Part shown: positions 1-13,103 of the stretch, piece after piece
Numbering within the stretch: the stretch's first letter is position 1
Layout: each line of letters opens with the position of its first letter
NCBI RefSeq assembly: GCF_006715975.1
Contig: NZ_VFOF01000001.1
Coordinates: 1,705,001 to 1,769,000, forward strand
Direction of reading: 5' to 3'
Length of the DNA: 64,000 nt
Source of the DNA: Zymomonas mobilis
GTDB lineage: Bacteria > Pseudomonadota > Alphaproteobacteria > Sphingomonadales > Sphingomonadaceae
The notes under the pieces: generated by a model
The model's database searches: none
What the model saw: the letters and a program-made list of their open reading frames with translations, nothing else
Told to the model about the DNA's origin: nothing
Made by a program: the position numbers and the translations under genes

Positions 1-222
1 TCACCAAAGCTATGTATTCACTTCAGTAATACCCTTCCCACCTAACTCCGCCACTGCCTAAGCAGTATCGAAATTAAATGGTGAGGGTGGGTTTCCCCAT
101 TCGGAAATCTACGGGTCAAAGATTGCTCACATCTCGCCGTAGCTTATCGCAGCGTGCCACGTCCTTCATCGCCTGTGTATGCCAAGGCATCCACCAAATG
201 CTCTTACCTCACGCTTGAGAAC
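1..222 (-). rRNA. rrl: 23S ribosomal RNA, 5' end only (gene runs off the window)
   Basis: Read on the minus strand this is the conserved 5' end of 23S rRNA: the block reading TTTGGTGGATGCCTTGGCAT (complement of about 181-206) and the following ACACAGGCGATGAAGGACGT are characteristic. The 5' boundary near 222 is estimated from the family start and could be off by several bases. The gene continues past base 1. It is the third gene of an rRNA operon transcribed leftwards, after 16S, tRNA-Ile and tRNA-Ala. Confidence 0.95.
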
Positions 223-490
223 TTCCACCATCAATATCAGAATTGCTTCTTCCACCGATGATGCTTTTTGTTAAATCTCAGCATCAATTGAATATCTTTA
301 CTTTATGCAACTTTCGTCTCTCAAACAGTCACAGAAGTGACCATCCGAAAACCGAAGTCGCGGCATCGATTTTCAATAATTCCATTCACAATTTCAAATA
401 ACATTCGGGAATGAATTCCCTAGCCTTCTGATATCATCAGAAGGATTCATTTTCTCTTCATCTTTTTTCGGAAAACAGCCAGAAAATTTC
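223..490 (-). other. 16S-23S internal spacer, tRNA-Ala to 23S part
   Basis: This stretch of about 270 bases joins tRNA-Ala to the 23S rRNA on the minus strand. It is AT-rich, has no open reading frame of note and would be removed during rRNA processing. The partner of any 23S processing stem lies 3' of 23S, outside this window, so no stem can be shown here. Confidence 0.7.
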
Positions 491-566
491 TGGTGGAGCC
501 TATCGGGATCGAACCGATGACCTCAAGCTTGCAAAGCTAGCGCTCTCCCAACTGAGCTAAGGCCCC
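491..566 (-). tRNA. alaT: tRNA-Ala (anticodon TGC)
   Basis: On the minus strand this is a 76-base cloverleaf starting GGGGCCTTAGCTCAGTTGGG and ending in an encoded CCA. The anticodon loop reads CTTTGCAAG, giving anticodon TGC. The T-arm GGTTCGATCC is intact. It lies between tRNA-Ile and 23S in the rRNA spacer, the standard proteobacterial arrangement. Confidence 0.97.
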
Positions 567-589
567 TTTGAAATTCCCTACCTGAACCA

Positions 590-666
<77 letters not shown>

Positions 667-737
667 ATTGGCAATAGCACATAGGCTAACTTTACCACCA
701 TTAAGCATATTATATGCTCAACAGGCTTTTTCCAAGA

Positions 738-760
738 TGAAGGGACATGAGGACGGCGGA
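738..760 (-). repeat. 3' arm of the pre-16S processing stem
   Basis: These 23 bases are complementary to 2488-2510, with one mismatch. The two arms flank 16S rRNA, so in the precursor they would pair and close a loop holding the whole 16S. In known rRNA operons RNase III cuts such stems to release pre-16S. The pairing is seen directly; the RNase III role is inferred from the family. Confidence 0.85.
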
Positions 761-810
761 ATTTTTGTATGTTCTATGTACAGTCAAACTATCTAAAAGA
801 TATGTTCGAC

Positions 811-2306
<1,496 letters not shown>

Positions 2307-2487
2307 TCACTTCTTACCATCTAATCACCAGCCTAAACCAGCAATCAAACAGCCTTGAGCTTTTTGACTAAGGCGTTCTTGCACAAACTGCAGATAATTT
2401 AATATCTACAATCTAGACATATGAACGACCTAGGTGCTATCCGTAAACTCTAACTAACCCTAAAGTTAGCCAGACAAACCGAACAGC

Positions 2488-2510
2488 TCCGCCGTCCACA
2501 TGTCCCTTCA
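2488..2510 (-). repeat. 5' arm of the pre-16S processing stem
   Basis: This arm pairs with 738-760 over 23 positions with one mismatch. It lies about 180 bases upstream of mature 16S and just downstream of the candidate rRNA promoter, so it would be among the first parts of the transcript made. Confidence 0.85.
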
Positions 2511-2542
2511 TTCTTACTCACAATGTCAAATAGCGAAAAACC

Positions 2543-2571
2543 TTCTTAACCCCTTGACTAACTCTAGTCAA
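2543..2571 (-). promoter_or_regulatory. candidate rRNA operon promoter
   Basis: On the minus strand TTGACT (2566-2571) is followed after exactly 17 bases by TAAGAA (2543-2548), a fair sigma-70-type pair. Transcription would start near 2536, roughly 26 bases before the 16S processing stem. The call rests on sequence match and position only; another TTGACA at 2706-2711 lacks a good -10. Confidence 0.45.
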
Positions 2572-2938
2572 CCAAGAAGTTTGAATTCCTTCAAATTCTC
2601 GAAGATTTTCCCCTCGGTAAGCAACCCGTTTAGTGGGCCGCCCCGTCGGTGTGAAGGCCTTCTATGCATTTCACGCTACCCTTGCAAGCAAAAAATTCAC
2701 ATTTCTGTCAACTTTCTTATAACTACCTGTTTTTAAACAACTTTTTTGACGAAAATAGAACCAAATCAACGGAGTCCTCACATCAAATCTCGTGAAACTT
2801 TCTTCGCTTCCCCCTCCCCTTCTCCATAACCATTCAAGAAAAGCCAAAAAAACAGCCTTTCAATGCTGATTTCTACGCCCACGCCGCTATATTTATCCCG
2901 AGAACCACCCCTCGGGTTCCATCTTGAAGGAAAATAAA

Positions 2939-3235
2939 ATGTCTACTGCTATTGATATTGTCGCCTCTGTTCAGGCGAAAGCCGGTCATGAAGACGAAGT
3001 TGAGAAACTCATCAAAGCGGCTGTACCGCCTGCCCGTGCCGAAGAAGGCAACATCAAATATGATGTGCATAAAGACCTTCAGCGGAAAGGCCATTTTGTT
3101 TTCATCGAACGTTGGGCAAATAATGCCGCGATTGGCATCCATGGTGGCACGCCGCATTTCCAGAAGTTAGTGAAAGATTTGCAGCCGGTCAGCGAAGGGC
3201 TGGATGTAACGTTTCTGGAATGTATTTCTGAATAA
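2939..3235 (+). CDS. antibiotic biosynthesis monooxygenase (ABM) family protein
   Basis: This 98-residue protein has the small ferredoxin-like fold signature of the ABM/YgiN family: an N-terminal strand (IDIVASVQAKAGHEDEVEKL), a helix, then EEGNIKYDVHKDL and a strand ending FIERWANNAAI, followed by HGGTPHFQKLVKDL. Family members are quinol monooxygenases, haem-degrading enzymes or proteins of unknown role, so the substrate cannot be named. The start at 2939 is chosen because GAAGGA lies just upstream at a good distance; an in-frame ATG at 2924 would lack one. It is a single gene divergent from the rRNA operon and is followed by a hairpin at 3248-3279. Confidence 0.75.
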   Translation: MSTAIDIVASVQAKAGHEDEVEKLIKAAVPPARAEEGNIKYDVHKDLQRKGHFVFIERWANNAAIGIHGGTPHFQKLVKDLQPVSEGLDVTFLECISE

Positions 3236-3247
3236 AACATTCATTGA

Positions 3248-3279
3248 AAGCAGTGTCTTTATCCCCAAAGGCACTGCTT
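3248..3279. terminator. hairpin between convergent genes
   Basis: Thirteen bases at 3248-3260 pair with 3267-3279 with one G-T pair and a six-base loop. It lies between the convergent ABM gene and the DNA glycosylase gene, where a two-way terminator is expected. The U-tract is weak on both strands. Confidence 0.55.
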
Positions 3280-3295
3280 CCTTATATTTAGAGTG

Positions 3296-3820
3296 TTATT
3301 CTAGGATAAATTTCTGGAGCGTTATCCAAGCGTCTCGCTTCACGGCATAAGGGACAGCATGCGCCGGACTGCTGGAAGGCAGGATAATGTAAGGTAGGTC
3401 TGCTGCTATTTTCTGTAGTTCTTTGATGCCTAATTGGCCGGCTTTTTGACCATTAAAGGCAATGGCCTTTAGATGAGGCAGATTATCTATCAAATTGCCT
3501 AGGGGATTGGGGCTGACATCTCGGATGTTACTATCAAGGCTGCCTTGCCTTTTGGCGGTTCCGATAACATCCCAGAGACCTATATGTTTGCGTAAAAGCG
3601 TCGCCAACCGTTCAGGATAGGCAGCAGCCTCTATATCTTCCCCTATAATATCACCGATCAGCCGCCAGAATTGATTGCGGGGATGTCCGTAATATTGCGC
3701 TTTTTCGAGTGAGGCGCCCCCCGGAAGGCTTCCTAGGATCAGTAAACGGGTATGGGCATCCGTTACTGGAGCAAAACAGCGGAGCATCGGATCAGGCAGC
3801 AAGTATTCTCTCCAGATCAC
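3296..3820 (-). CDS. DNA-deoxyinosine/uracil glycosylase, UDG family 6 type
   Basis: The 174-residue protein matches the small glycosylases that excise deaminated bases (hypoxanthine, uracil or mismatched bases) from DNA. The N-terminal motif LLILGSLPGGASL followed by QYYGHPRNQFWRL is the diagnostic block of the UDG superfamily group that includes family 6 enzymes; ILPSSSPAHA near residue 150 fits the C-terminal loop motif. The frame opens at GTG 3820. A TTG at 3802 has a better spaced GGAGAG, so the real start may be 6 residues later. The gene is alone on its strand and no partner repair gene is adjacent. The exact substrate is not shown by sequence. Confidence 0.75.
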   Translation of the reverse strand: MIWREYLLPDPMLRCFAPVTDAHTRLLILGSLPGGASLEKAQYYGHPRNQFWRLIGDIIGEDIEAAAYPERLATLLRKHIGLWDVIGTAKRQGSLDSNIRDVSPNPLGNLIDNLPHLKAIAFNGQKAGQLGIKELQKIAADLPYIILPSSSPAHAVPYAVKRDAWITLQKFILE

Positions 3821-3894
3821 CCTGATTTTTTTGGGGATTACTAACGAGTAATCTTAATTTTTTCCGCAAAGTAATCCCCAATCAACAATATTAT

Positions 3895-4506
3895 CTATTC
3901 TCTCAAGTCATGTTCTTCAATCCAGCCTTTATTGGTCTGGATGAAAGCTAATTGCCCTTTTCTATGTTTTTCCAATAGGTTTTTCAATTCTGGCCACTGG
4001 GTCTGTAATTCGTTGTTTTGAGCCCAATCAGGTAAATCTTCAGGGGAGGTTGTAAAGATAACGCCTGAAAATTTAACGCCCCCAAAAGGAGAAGAGGCAG
4101 GCTCTGTGAAATTTTCAATGGTGTCTACTTTAAGATGCCCAGCACAAAATATTGTGTCCTTGTCTAAGAATTTTTTCCCTTTTTCCGTTAGAGAAAATGT
4201 TTTTTTGGGAATCAATTTTTTATCAAATAAATCAATGTAGTCCCCCTTACCCATAGTATCACTCACAGATAAGAGCCCAACTGACACTAAAGATTGTAAT
4301 TTTGGAATATCACTGTCTTTTAATTCTAGTGATATTGGAAAACTTGTATTACGGAATTCTCTAACACTTAGCGGAATACAATGTTTTTGATAATATTGAT
4401 TAACTGCTTTTTTAAAGTTTGATTCTGTAGGTAACTTTGGATCTGTATTACATGATATTGTAAATAGTGCTGGTATAATGCTCAAGGCGGCTAAATACAA
4501 TTTCAT
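3895..4506 (-). CDS. putative exported or lipoprotein, function unknown
   Basis: I do not recognise this family. From the ATG at 4506 the protein has about 203 residues and begins with a hydrophobic signal-like stretch (MKLYLAALSIIPALFTISC). The cysteine could be a lipidation site, although the residue at -3 is Thr, so it is a poor lipobox. The rest is hydrophilic and lacks obvious membrane segments. An upstream in-frame ATG at 4545 would bury the signal. The gene is clearly more AT-rich than its neighbours and sits next to an AT-rich stretch with a gene remnant, which suggests acquired or decaying DNA. A second in-frame ATG is at 4515. Confidence 0.6.
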   Translation of the reverse strand: MKLYLAALSIIPALFTISCNTDPKLPTESNFKKAVNQYYQKHCIPLSVREFRNTSFPISLELKDSDIPKLQSLVSVGLLSVSDTMGKGDYIDLFDKKLIPKKTFSLTEKGKKFLDKDTIFCAGHLKVDTIENFTEPASSPFGGVKFSGVIFTTSPEDLPDWAQNNELQTQWPELKNLLEKHRKGQLAFIQTNKGWIEEHDLRE

Positions 4507-4769
4507 TATTGTCATCCATATTTTTGTTACGAAAATAATTATCAAAATATACTATATAATATTATTTTTATTAATTGGGATATAACGAAAATCAAGGTGC
4601 AATGTTTACTATGTCACCCATCATAATAGATTGAAAATTAAATATATATAACAATATTTTACAATATTGTCTAAATGAACAAATCTAAATATTTAAAATC
4701 CAATCATAAAAACTCGATATTTTATCAAAAAATTGAGAAAATTTAAAAAACGGTAAGAGCCAGACAGCG

Positions 4770-5037
4770 ATGCGGAAGAATTATCCCCGTTGGGACGACG
4801 ATCGTTTAAAAGCGCAAAATAGGCCATAATTTTGGGGCTTCTATATATATTCTTCGCATAAGGAAGATTTCAAAGGTCAACTCATCCAAAAGAAAAATGG
4901 ATCGAAAGACTTTGGTTGAAGATTTCTTGTAGCGACTAACCAAGATACAGAATGGTTATTCAGCATGATCGCTTTGGATAACCAAATCGCAGGTAACCAA
5001 GGAACATTTCTTATATTGAATACAAGTAAGGCTCAAA
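4770..5037 (+). pseudogene. possible gene remnant, one frame with two stops
   Basis: Starting at ATG 4770, one frame reads plausible protein (MRKNYPRWDDDRLKAQNRP), meets TAA, continues with FWGFYIYSSHKEDFKGQLI, meets TGA, then reads LVATNQDTEWLFSMIALD and NQIAGNQGTFLILNTSK. The text between stops looks protein-like, suggesting a decayed gene of 85 or more codons. I do not recognise the family. The upstream 200 bases are very AT-rich and hold no gene. It could also be chance in low-GC DNA. Confidence 0.35.
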
Positions 5038-5068
5038 AAAAGCCGACCCGAAAAATTCAGGCCGGCTT
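5034..5068 (-). terminator. gyrB transcription terminator
   Basis: On the minus strand, downstream of gyrB, nine bases (5060-5068) pair with 5039-5047 with one G-T pair, followed by a run of at least six T. This is a standard intrinsic terminator 26 bases after the gyrB stop. Confidence 0.85.
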
Positions 5069-5093
5069 TTATTAAAGCAGATTTAAACGGCTT

Positions 5094-7541
<2,448 letters not shown>

Positions 7542-7664
7542 TTATAACGGGCTGTGACGGATAACCCAAGCAAAAGCCGACTGATTTTAAAGGAATTATT
7601 CTATTATTTCCAAGCTAGGTAAAAAGCCTAGCGCTTTCGGATAACAGATAGATTTTATAGGTGG

Positions 7665-8807
7665 TCAAAAGTCGGTCAATATCTGCTCTTTATCGAGGTG
7701 GAAACGACAGGCCGAACTGCCCGCTTTGTCAAAGAGAGACGATTCGGTACCGCTCATCCAGACTTGCCCTCCTTTTGATCGCAGAATTTCGAATAGGATT
7801 TCTCGACGGGAGGGATCGAGATGGGCGGCGACTTCGTCCAGAAGGAGAACCGGCGGTTGTCCGTTTTTCTCGGTTATTAAATTCACCTGCGCCAAAATAA
7901 GCCCCAATAGCAAAGCTTTTTGCTCGCCGGTTGAAGTTTGATCGGCAGGCATTGATTTCGCATGATGAGCGACCTTTAAGTCAGCCCGATGAGGCCCCTG
8001 TAATGTACGACCGATAGCAGCATCACGCGACCGACTTTTTTGCCAAATATTTTGTAAATAAGGCATGATATCGGGTTGTTGATCAGCAGAAGCGCCGCCG
8101 AGTGGTTCGGTTATTTCAATGCCGTCATCCAAAAAGAGGTCCGCCTTGGCGAATGGGCTGTCTTCTTGTTGGTTAATTTGTTCCGATAACTGCTGGACAA
8201 GCTGTTGCCGAAAAAAAATAATATTGGCAGCTTGTTCTGCCATCATTTGTTCCAAACCGTCCAACCAAAGGGGATCATAGCCTTTTTCTTCGGCGAGTAA
8301 TTTGTTGCGTTGCCGCATAGCTGCTTCGTAGCGGGTATAATGCCGCGCATGAGACGGAAAAATCGTCAGAGTCAAACGATCAAGAAAGCGGCGGCGAACA
8401 GAAGCACCTTCTAGAAAAAGCCTGTCCATTGCGGGGGTTAGCCATAATATCGCCAGCCATTCCGATAAAGAATTGGCGGAGGTCGCGACACCATTGACCC
8501 GCACCTGACGAGAGGAGGCTTTTGGCGTTAGACCAATACCAATAGTGACCGGATCGACCACGCCGGAAACCGCAAGTGGATGAAGCTTGGCAGAAATTGC
8601 AAAACCACCCTCTCCTTCCCTTCGAATAAGGTCAGAGAGCTGACTTCCTCGAAATCCCCGCCCCGGTGAAAGCAACGAAATCGCTTCCAGAATGTTTGTT
8701 TTACCGACACCATTTTCACCGGTCAGGATTACCAAACCTGCATCCGCCTGTAGTTGTGTCTTTTTGTGTGACCGGAAATCAGTAAGAGAAAGGCCGGATA
8801 TAAACAC
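7665..8807 (-). CDS. recF: DNA replication and repair protein RecF
   Basis: RecF is an SMC-like ATPase that binds gapped DNA and helps load RecA at stalled forks together with RecO and RecR. The 380-residue protein has the Walker A motif GENGVGKT at 30-37, an ABC-type signature around STGEQKALLLGL (near 288) and Walker B LLLDEVAAHLD (near 320). The start is a GTG at 8807. It lies upstream of gyrB, a conserved pairing in bacteria, but dnaA and dnaN are not in this window, so the classical dnaA-dnaN-recF-gyrB cluster is split here. Confidence 0.95.
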   Translation of the reverse strand: MFISGLSLTDFRSHKKTQLQADAGLVILTGENGVGKTNILEAISLLSPGRGFRGSQLSDLIRREGEGGFAISAKLHPLAVSGVVDPVTIGIGLTPKASSRQVRVNGVATSANSLSEWLAILWLTPAMDRLFLEGASVRRRFLDRLTLTIFPSHARHYTRYEAAMRQRNKLLAEEKGYDPLWLDGLEQMMAEQAANIIFFRQQLVQQLSEQINQQEDSPFAKADLFLDDGIEITEPLGGASADQQPDIMPYLQNIWQKSRSRDAAIGRTLQGPHRADLKVAHHAKSMPADQTSTGEQKALLLGLILAQVNLITEKNGQPPVLLLDEVAAHLDPSRREILFEILRSKGGQVWMSGTESSLFDKAGSSACRFHLDKEQILTDF

Positions 8808-8921
8808 AGTAATGCCCCGTTCCGATATAATTATGTGATAATAATATTGGGAAAGTAATTTTTTTATAATAAGATTATAATGTCGGCCTGATTAGGGCTT
8901 GCTAGCGAAAGGCACTGAACA

Positions 8922-9395
8922 ATGAGCGCAGATCCCAAAATAATCGACCACCTTAACCGTCAGCTTACCAATGAATTGACTGTCATCAATCAATATTTTC
9001 TCCATGCCCGCAGTCTGGAGCATTGGGGCGTTTCCGTCCTTGCCAGAAAAGAGGCCGAAGAATCTATTGAAGAAAGAACCCATGCCGATGCTTTGATTGC
9101 GCGGATTTTTTATCTGGGCGGGCTACCCAATCTGCAACGCTATGAACCGATCACGGCCAGCGAAGATGTCCCAGCGGTTTTGAAAACCGATCTGCGTTTG
9201 GAAAAAAAGGCTGTCAGCGATTTGAAAGAAGCGATTATCTACGCTGAATCAACGCAGGATTTTGTTTCGCGCGATCTGTTTGTTAAGATTTTACTGGCTG
9301 AAGAAGCTCATATCGATTTCTTGAATACCCAGCTCAATCTGATCGAGTTGATGGGTGTTGATCGCTATATTCAGCATAATTCCGATCCGGCCTGA
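8922..9395 (+). CDS. bfr: bacterioferritin-like ferritin, lacks the haem-ligand Met52
   Basis: Bacterioferritins form 24-subunit shells that oxidise Fe(II) and store it as mineral. The 157-residue length and the blocks NELTVINQYFLHAR and GGLPNLQRYEP identify the family. All six diiron ligands are present at E. coli numbering: Glu18, Glu51, His54, Glu94, Glu127 and His130. Position 52, Met in E. coli Bfr and the axial ligand of the inter-subunit haem, is Arg (codon AGA). Iron oxidation should therefore work but haem binding by the usual bis-Met site should not. Some bacteria carry such haem-less subunits beside a normal one; no second copy is in this window. It is divergent from recF. Confidence 0.93.
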   Translation: MSADPKIIDHLNRQLTNELTVINQYFLHARSLEHWGVSVLARKEAEESIEERTHADALIARIFYLGGLPNLQRYEPITASEDVPAVLKTDLRLEKKAVSDLKEAIIYAESTQDFVSRDLFVKILLAEEAHIDFLNTQLNLIELMGVDRYIQHNSDPA

Positions 9396-9473
9396 TTTAT
9401 CAGAATAATGGCTGCTGTGGAGCAGCGCTTCATGGCAGCTATGCCGCCGCAATATATCCAAAGAAGAAAAATC

Positions 9474-9821
9474 GTGCTGAAAAAGCTTTGCCTTGCAGGC
9501 ATTTCAGGTTTTGTTGCCCTTGTTATTCCAATTTCGGCCATGGCCTATCCCCATACTCATCATTATGGCCGGTCGGGTTATATTCGTAGCGGGCGTTCAT
9601 CCGGTTATTTGAGGGGATATAACCAATCCGGCTATATCCATAATTATGGTTGGTCAGGTTATGCGCCGCAATATGGATCGATAGGTTATAACCGGCGTTA
9701 TAATCCTTATAACCATAACCCATTCCGATATAACCACAGCTATAATCATCTGGATAAGCAGCTTTTATATCCGTCGAACCGCTGGCAAAATACCTATCGC
9801 TATGATGATTATGCCCGATAA
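9474..9821 (+). CDS. secreted Tyr/Gly/Asn-rich repeat protein, function unknown
   Basis: The protein starts with a good signal peptide ([16 protein letters not shown], ending PISAMA before YPH). The mature part of about 90 residues is built from degenerate repeats of 8-10 residues around [47 protein letters not shown], then a Tyr/Asn/His-rich tail. There is no cysteine after the signal. I favour the GTG at 9474 because AAGAAGA lies upstream; in-frame ATGs at 9408 and 9441 would add a non-signal N-terminus. No domain is recognised. The composition suggests a disordered, possibly wall- or surface-associated protein. It follows bfr in the same direction. Confidence 0.6.
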   Translation: MLKKLCLAGISGFVALVIPISAMAYPHTHHYGRSGYIRSGRSSGYLRGYNQSGYIHNYGWSGYAPQYGSIGYNRRYNPYNHNPFRYNHSYNHLDKQLLYPSNRWQNTYRYDDYAR

Positions 9822-9897
9822 CGCGACGATAATTATTTTGCGCCGCTTTCCAGATATTTTAGCGGATAATAATTTTTGATTGCGGAATCCCCTTGTA

Positions 9898-9912
9898 GAA
9901 CAAAAGAAGAAT
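9898..9912 (-). promoter_or_regulatory. weak SOS (LexA) box candidate upstream of uvrA
   Basis: On the minus strand the sequence is ATTC, seven bases, GTTC, one base off the alphaproteobacterial LexA consensus GTTC-N7-GTTC. It lies about 80 bases before uvrA, a gene often under LexA control. A one-mismatch hit of this short pattern is not strong evidence. Confidence 0.25.
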
Positions 9913-9993
9913 ATCCATCTCTTTTTTTCGCTTTTGATTGACATTGCTTCATCACCAGACCCCATTTTCTGAACGATAGGATCATTGCCTGTT

Positions 9994-12834
9994 ATGCTTT
10001 CGACTATTTCTATTCGCGGCGCCCGCGAACATAATCTCAAAGATGTTTCGATCGATATTCCGCGCAATAAACTTGTCGTCATGACGGGCTTGTCGGGGTC
10101 TGGAAAATCCAGTCTGGCTTTTGATACTATTTATGCCGAAGGACAGCGGCGTTATGTCGAATCTTTATCGGCTTATGCGCGCCAATTTCTGGAAATGATG
10201 CAAAAGCCTGATGTCGATCATATTGAGGGTTTATCCCCCGCGATTTCTATCGAGCAGAAAACAACCAGCAAAAATCCGCGTTCGACGGTCGCCACCGTGA
10301 CTGAAATTTACGACTATATGCGGCTGTTATGGGCGCGGGTTGGGATTCCTTATTCTCCGGCAACAGGGCTTCCGATTACGGCGCAGACCGTGAGCCAGAT
10401 GGTTGATCGGGTTATAGCTTTGCCAGAAGGCAGTCGTCTTCATTTATTGGCACCAGTCGTTCGCGGCAGAAAAGGCGAATATCGAAAAGAAATTGCGGAA
10501 TGGCAGAAAGCGGGCTTTTCGCGGTTGCGGATTGATGGTGAATATCACCTGATCGAAGATGCTCCGAAAATCGACAAAAAGCGCAAACATAATATTGATG
10601 TCGTTGTCGATCGTTTGGTTGTTAGAGAAGGCATCGAAACGCGATTGGCGCAATCACTGGAAACGGCCTTGAAATTGGCAGATGGGATCGCCGTTATAGA
10701 GCCCGCCGACGAAGGCAGTTTTAAACCCTTACTTTTTTCCGAGCATTTTTCTTGTCCGGTATCCGGTTTTACCATTCCAGAAATTGAGCCGCGTTTATTT
10801 TCATTCAATGCGCCGCAAGGTGCCTGCCCTGCCTGTGACGGGTTGGGAGAAAAACCGTATTTTGATGTCCGTTTGATTGTGCCGAATGAGTCTCTTTCTT
10901 TGAAGAAAGGGGCATTGATGCCTTGGGCAAGAAGCACGCCGCCTAGCCCTTATTATATGCAAATTTTGTCTAGTTTGGCGCGGCATTACGATTTTTCATT
11001 GGATACCGCATGGAATAAATTACCCGAAAAAATTCAGCAGGTTATCCTTTTTGGTAGCGAGGGTGAGATTATTCCCCTTCGCTTTACAGAAGGAAATCAG
11101 GTTTACGAGGTCGAGAAAGCTTTTGAAGGCGTTATCCACAATCTGGAAAGACGGTTGTTAACGACGGATAGCGAAAGCATTCGAGAAGATATCGGACGGT
11201 ATCAATCGGCGGCACCTTGTGAAGTCTGTCATGGTGCTAGATTGAAGCCGGAGGCTTTGGCAGTATTGATCGATCATCATAATATTTATGATGTGACCAA
11301 GATGACCGTTAAACCGGCTTTGGAATTTTTCAAGCAATTGCCTGAGAAATTGACGCCTGCCCAAAATCAAATTGCCGAGCGGATTTTAAAAGAAATCATC
11401 GAGAGGCTGGGTTTCCTTGATAATGTCGGGCTGGATTATTTGAGTCTTGACCGTTCTTCCGGCACGCTGTCAGGTGGCGAAAGCCAGCGTATCCGGCTTG
11501 CCAGTCAGATTGGTTCTGGCCTGTCTGGTGTTCTTTATGTTTTGGATGAGCCTTCGATTGGTTTGCATCAACGCGATAATGACCGCTTGCTGGAAACACT
11601 AAAAAGGCTGCGCGATTTAGGCAATTCGGTTCTGGTGGTCGAGCATGATGAAGATGCCATTCGGCTCGCCGATTTCGTCGTCGATATGGGCCCCGGTGCG
11701 GGTGCCATGGGCGGAGAAATTATTGCCGTTGGTTCGCCACAAGATATCATTGATTGCCCCGAGAGTTTGACGGGTGCCTATCTTTCAGGTCGGCGAGAAA
11801 TCGAAATTCCTGAAAAGAGGCGAAAAGGTAATGGCAAAAAGCTGACGATTAAAGGCGCGACAGCCAATAACCTTCAAAATGTGACGGCATCAGTGCCTTT
11901 GGGCACCTTTACCTGTGTCACGGGGGTTTCCGGTTCCGGTAAATCCAGCCTTATTTTGGATACGCTCTATACGGCGGCGGCAAGAGAATTAAATGGCGCG
12001 CGGTTGCTGAGCGGTGACTATAAATCCATTTCGGGATTAGAGCATCTTGATAAGGTGATTGATATCGATCAATCGCCGATCGGTCGCACGCCGCGTTCTA
12101 ATCCGGCGACCTATACGGGGGCGTTTACCGCTATTCGTGAATGGTTTGCCCGTTTACCCGAAGCGCAGGCGCGCGGTTATAAAGCCGGTCGTTTCAGCTT
12201 CAATGTCAAAGGCGGACGGTGTGAGGCCTGTCAGGGAGATGGTGTCAAAAAGATCGAGATGCATTTCTTGCCGGATGTCTATGTCACTTGTGATGTTTGT
12301 AATGGGGCGCGGTATAATCGGGAAACGCAGGAAGTTAAATTCAAGGGCAAATCTATTGCAGATGTCCTTGATATGACCGTCGATCAGGCTGCTGAGTTTT
12401 TCGATGCTGTGCCGCCTATTCGTGACAAGATGGCGATGCTGTCCCGTGTCGGTTTGGGATATATCAAGGTCGGCCAACAGGCGACGACCCTTTCCGGCGG
12501 TGAAGCCCAACGGGTTAAATTGGCAAAAGAGTTATCCAAGCGGGCAACGGGTCGCACCCTTTATATTTTAGATGAACCAACAACGGGTTTGCATTTTGAA
12601 GATGTGCGAAAATTGCTGGAAGTGCTGAATGCGCTGGTTGATCAGGGCAATAGCATTGTCGTGATTGAGCATAATTTGGATGTAATCAAAACAGCAGATT
12701 GGCTTATTGATTTGGGTCCAGAAGGTGGCACCGGTGGTGGCCAGATTGTAGCAGCAGGAACGCCGGAAAAGGTAGCAGAGACCGAAGGCAGTTATACCGG
12801 CCATTATTTAAAACGGATGTTGGGTAAGAAATGA
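9994..12834 (+). CDS. uvrA: excinuclease ABC subunit A
   Basis: UvrA finds bulky DNA lesions and loads UvrB in nucleotide excision repair. The 946-residue protein has two ABC ATPase modules: Walker [10 protein letters not shown] at 32-40, signature LSGGESQR near 491, and a second set with GVSGSGKSS near 644 and LSGGEAQR further on. A zinc module CEACQGDG...CDVC is near 743. In the first zinc finger the pair that is CxxC in E. coli reads CPVS, so one cysteine is Ser; this is, as far as I recall, usual in alphaproteobacteria. I start at ATG 9994 because AGGA is 12 bases upstream; a TTG at 9985 is too close to it. Confidence 0.97.
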   Translation: MLSTISIRGAREHNLKDVSIDIPRNKLVVMTGLSGSGKSSLAFDTIYAEGQRRYVESLSAYARQFLEMMQKPDVDHIEGLSPAISIEQKTTSKNPRSTVATVTEIYDYMRLLWARVGIPYSPATGLPITAQTVSQMVDRVIALPEGSRLHLLAPVVRGRKGEYRKEIAEWQKAGFSRLRIDGEYHLIEDAPKIDKKRKHNIDVVVDRLVVREGIETRLAQSLETALKLADGIAVIEPADEGSFKPLLFSEHFSCPVSGFTIPEIEPRLFSFNAPQGACPACDGLGEKPYFDVRLIVPNESLSLKKGALMPWARSTPPSPYYMQILSSLARHYDFSLDTAWNKLPEKIQQVILFGSEGEIIPLRFTEGNQVYEVEKAFEGVIHNLERRLLTTDSESIREDIGRYQSAAPCEVCHGARLKPEALAVLIDHHNIYDVTKMTVKPALEFFKQLPEKLTPAQNQIAERILKEIIERLGFLDNVGLDYLSLDRSSGTLSGGESQRIRLASQIGSGLSGVLYVLDEPSIGLHQRDNDRLLETLKRLRDLGNSVLVVEHDEDAIRLADFVVDMGPGAGAMGGEIIAVGSPQDIIDCPESLTGAYLSGRREIEIPEKRRKGNGKKLTIKGATANNLQNVTASVPLGTFTCVTGVSGSGKSSLILDTLYTAAARELNGARLLSGDYKSISGLEHLDKVIDIDQSPIGRTPRSNPATYTGAFTAIREWFARLPEAQARGYKAGRFSFNVKGGRCEACQGDGVKKIEMHFLPDVYVTCDVCNGARYNRETQEVKFKGKSIADVLDMTVDQAAEFFDAVPPIRDKMAMLSRVGLGYIKVGQQATTLSGGEAQRVKLAKELSKRATGRTLYILDEPTTGLHFEDVRKLLEVLNALVDQGNSIVVIEHNLDVIKTADWLIDLGPEGGTGGGQIVAAGTPEKVAETEGSYTGHYLKRMLGKK

Positions 12835-12900
12835 AGAGAATAACTATCGATTTTCACTTTTATGGATATATAATTGAATAAGATTCAACCTTAATATCTA

Positions 12901-12933
12901 GCTGCTATTCCAGAATAGCGGCTTCGTTTTTTG
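12901..12933 (+). terminator. uvrA terminator
   Basis: Ten bases at 12901-12910 pair with 12913-12922 with one G-T pair, in a tight hairpin, followed by TTCGTTTTTTG. It lies 66 bases after the uvrA stop. Confidence 0.75.
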
Positions 12934-13103
12934 TGCAAAAATTGTATCTGGATCAGATTCAATTGACTGTAAAAAATACAATTTTCATTTTTAATAAAAT
13001 TTTTAGTTCGAAGTATTCAATTATTTATAATAATGTCTGTTATTATATTATTTTTTCGATCTAACATCTTACAAGCATTTTTGACTATTTAGCATTGGTC
13101 TTA

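Larger units (their letters stand above)
2307..2938. other. rRNA operon leader and promoter region
   Basis: No protein gene is supported in these 630 bases. On the minus strand they form the leader of the rRNA operon: the 5' arm of the pre-16S stem (2488-2510), a candidate promoter (2543-2571) and further upstream AT-rich DNA, including another TTGACA on the minus strand at 2706-2711 without a convincing -10 partner. No clear boxA antitermination site was found. Confidence 0.6.

Noticed and set aside
9985-9993. TTG 9985 as uvrA start
   Set aside because: It lies only three bases from the AGGA ribosome site, whereas ATG 9994 is well placed and gives the usual UvrA N-terminus.
10740-10850. UvrA first zinc finger with Ser for one Cys as a defect
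   Set aside because: CPVSGFTI is, to my knowledge, common in alphaproteobacterial UvrA, so it is a lineage trait and not damage.
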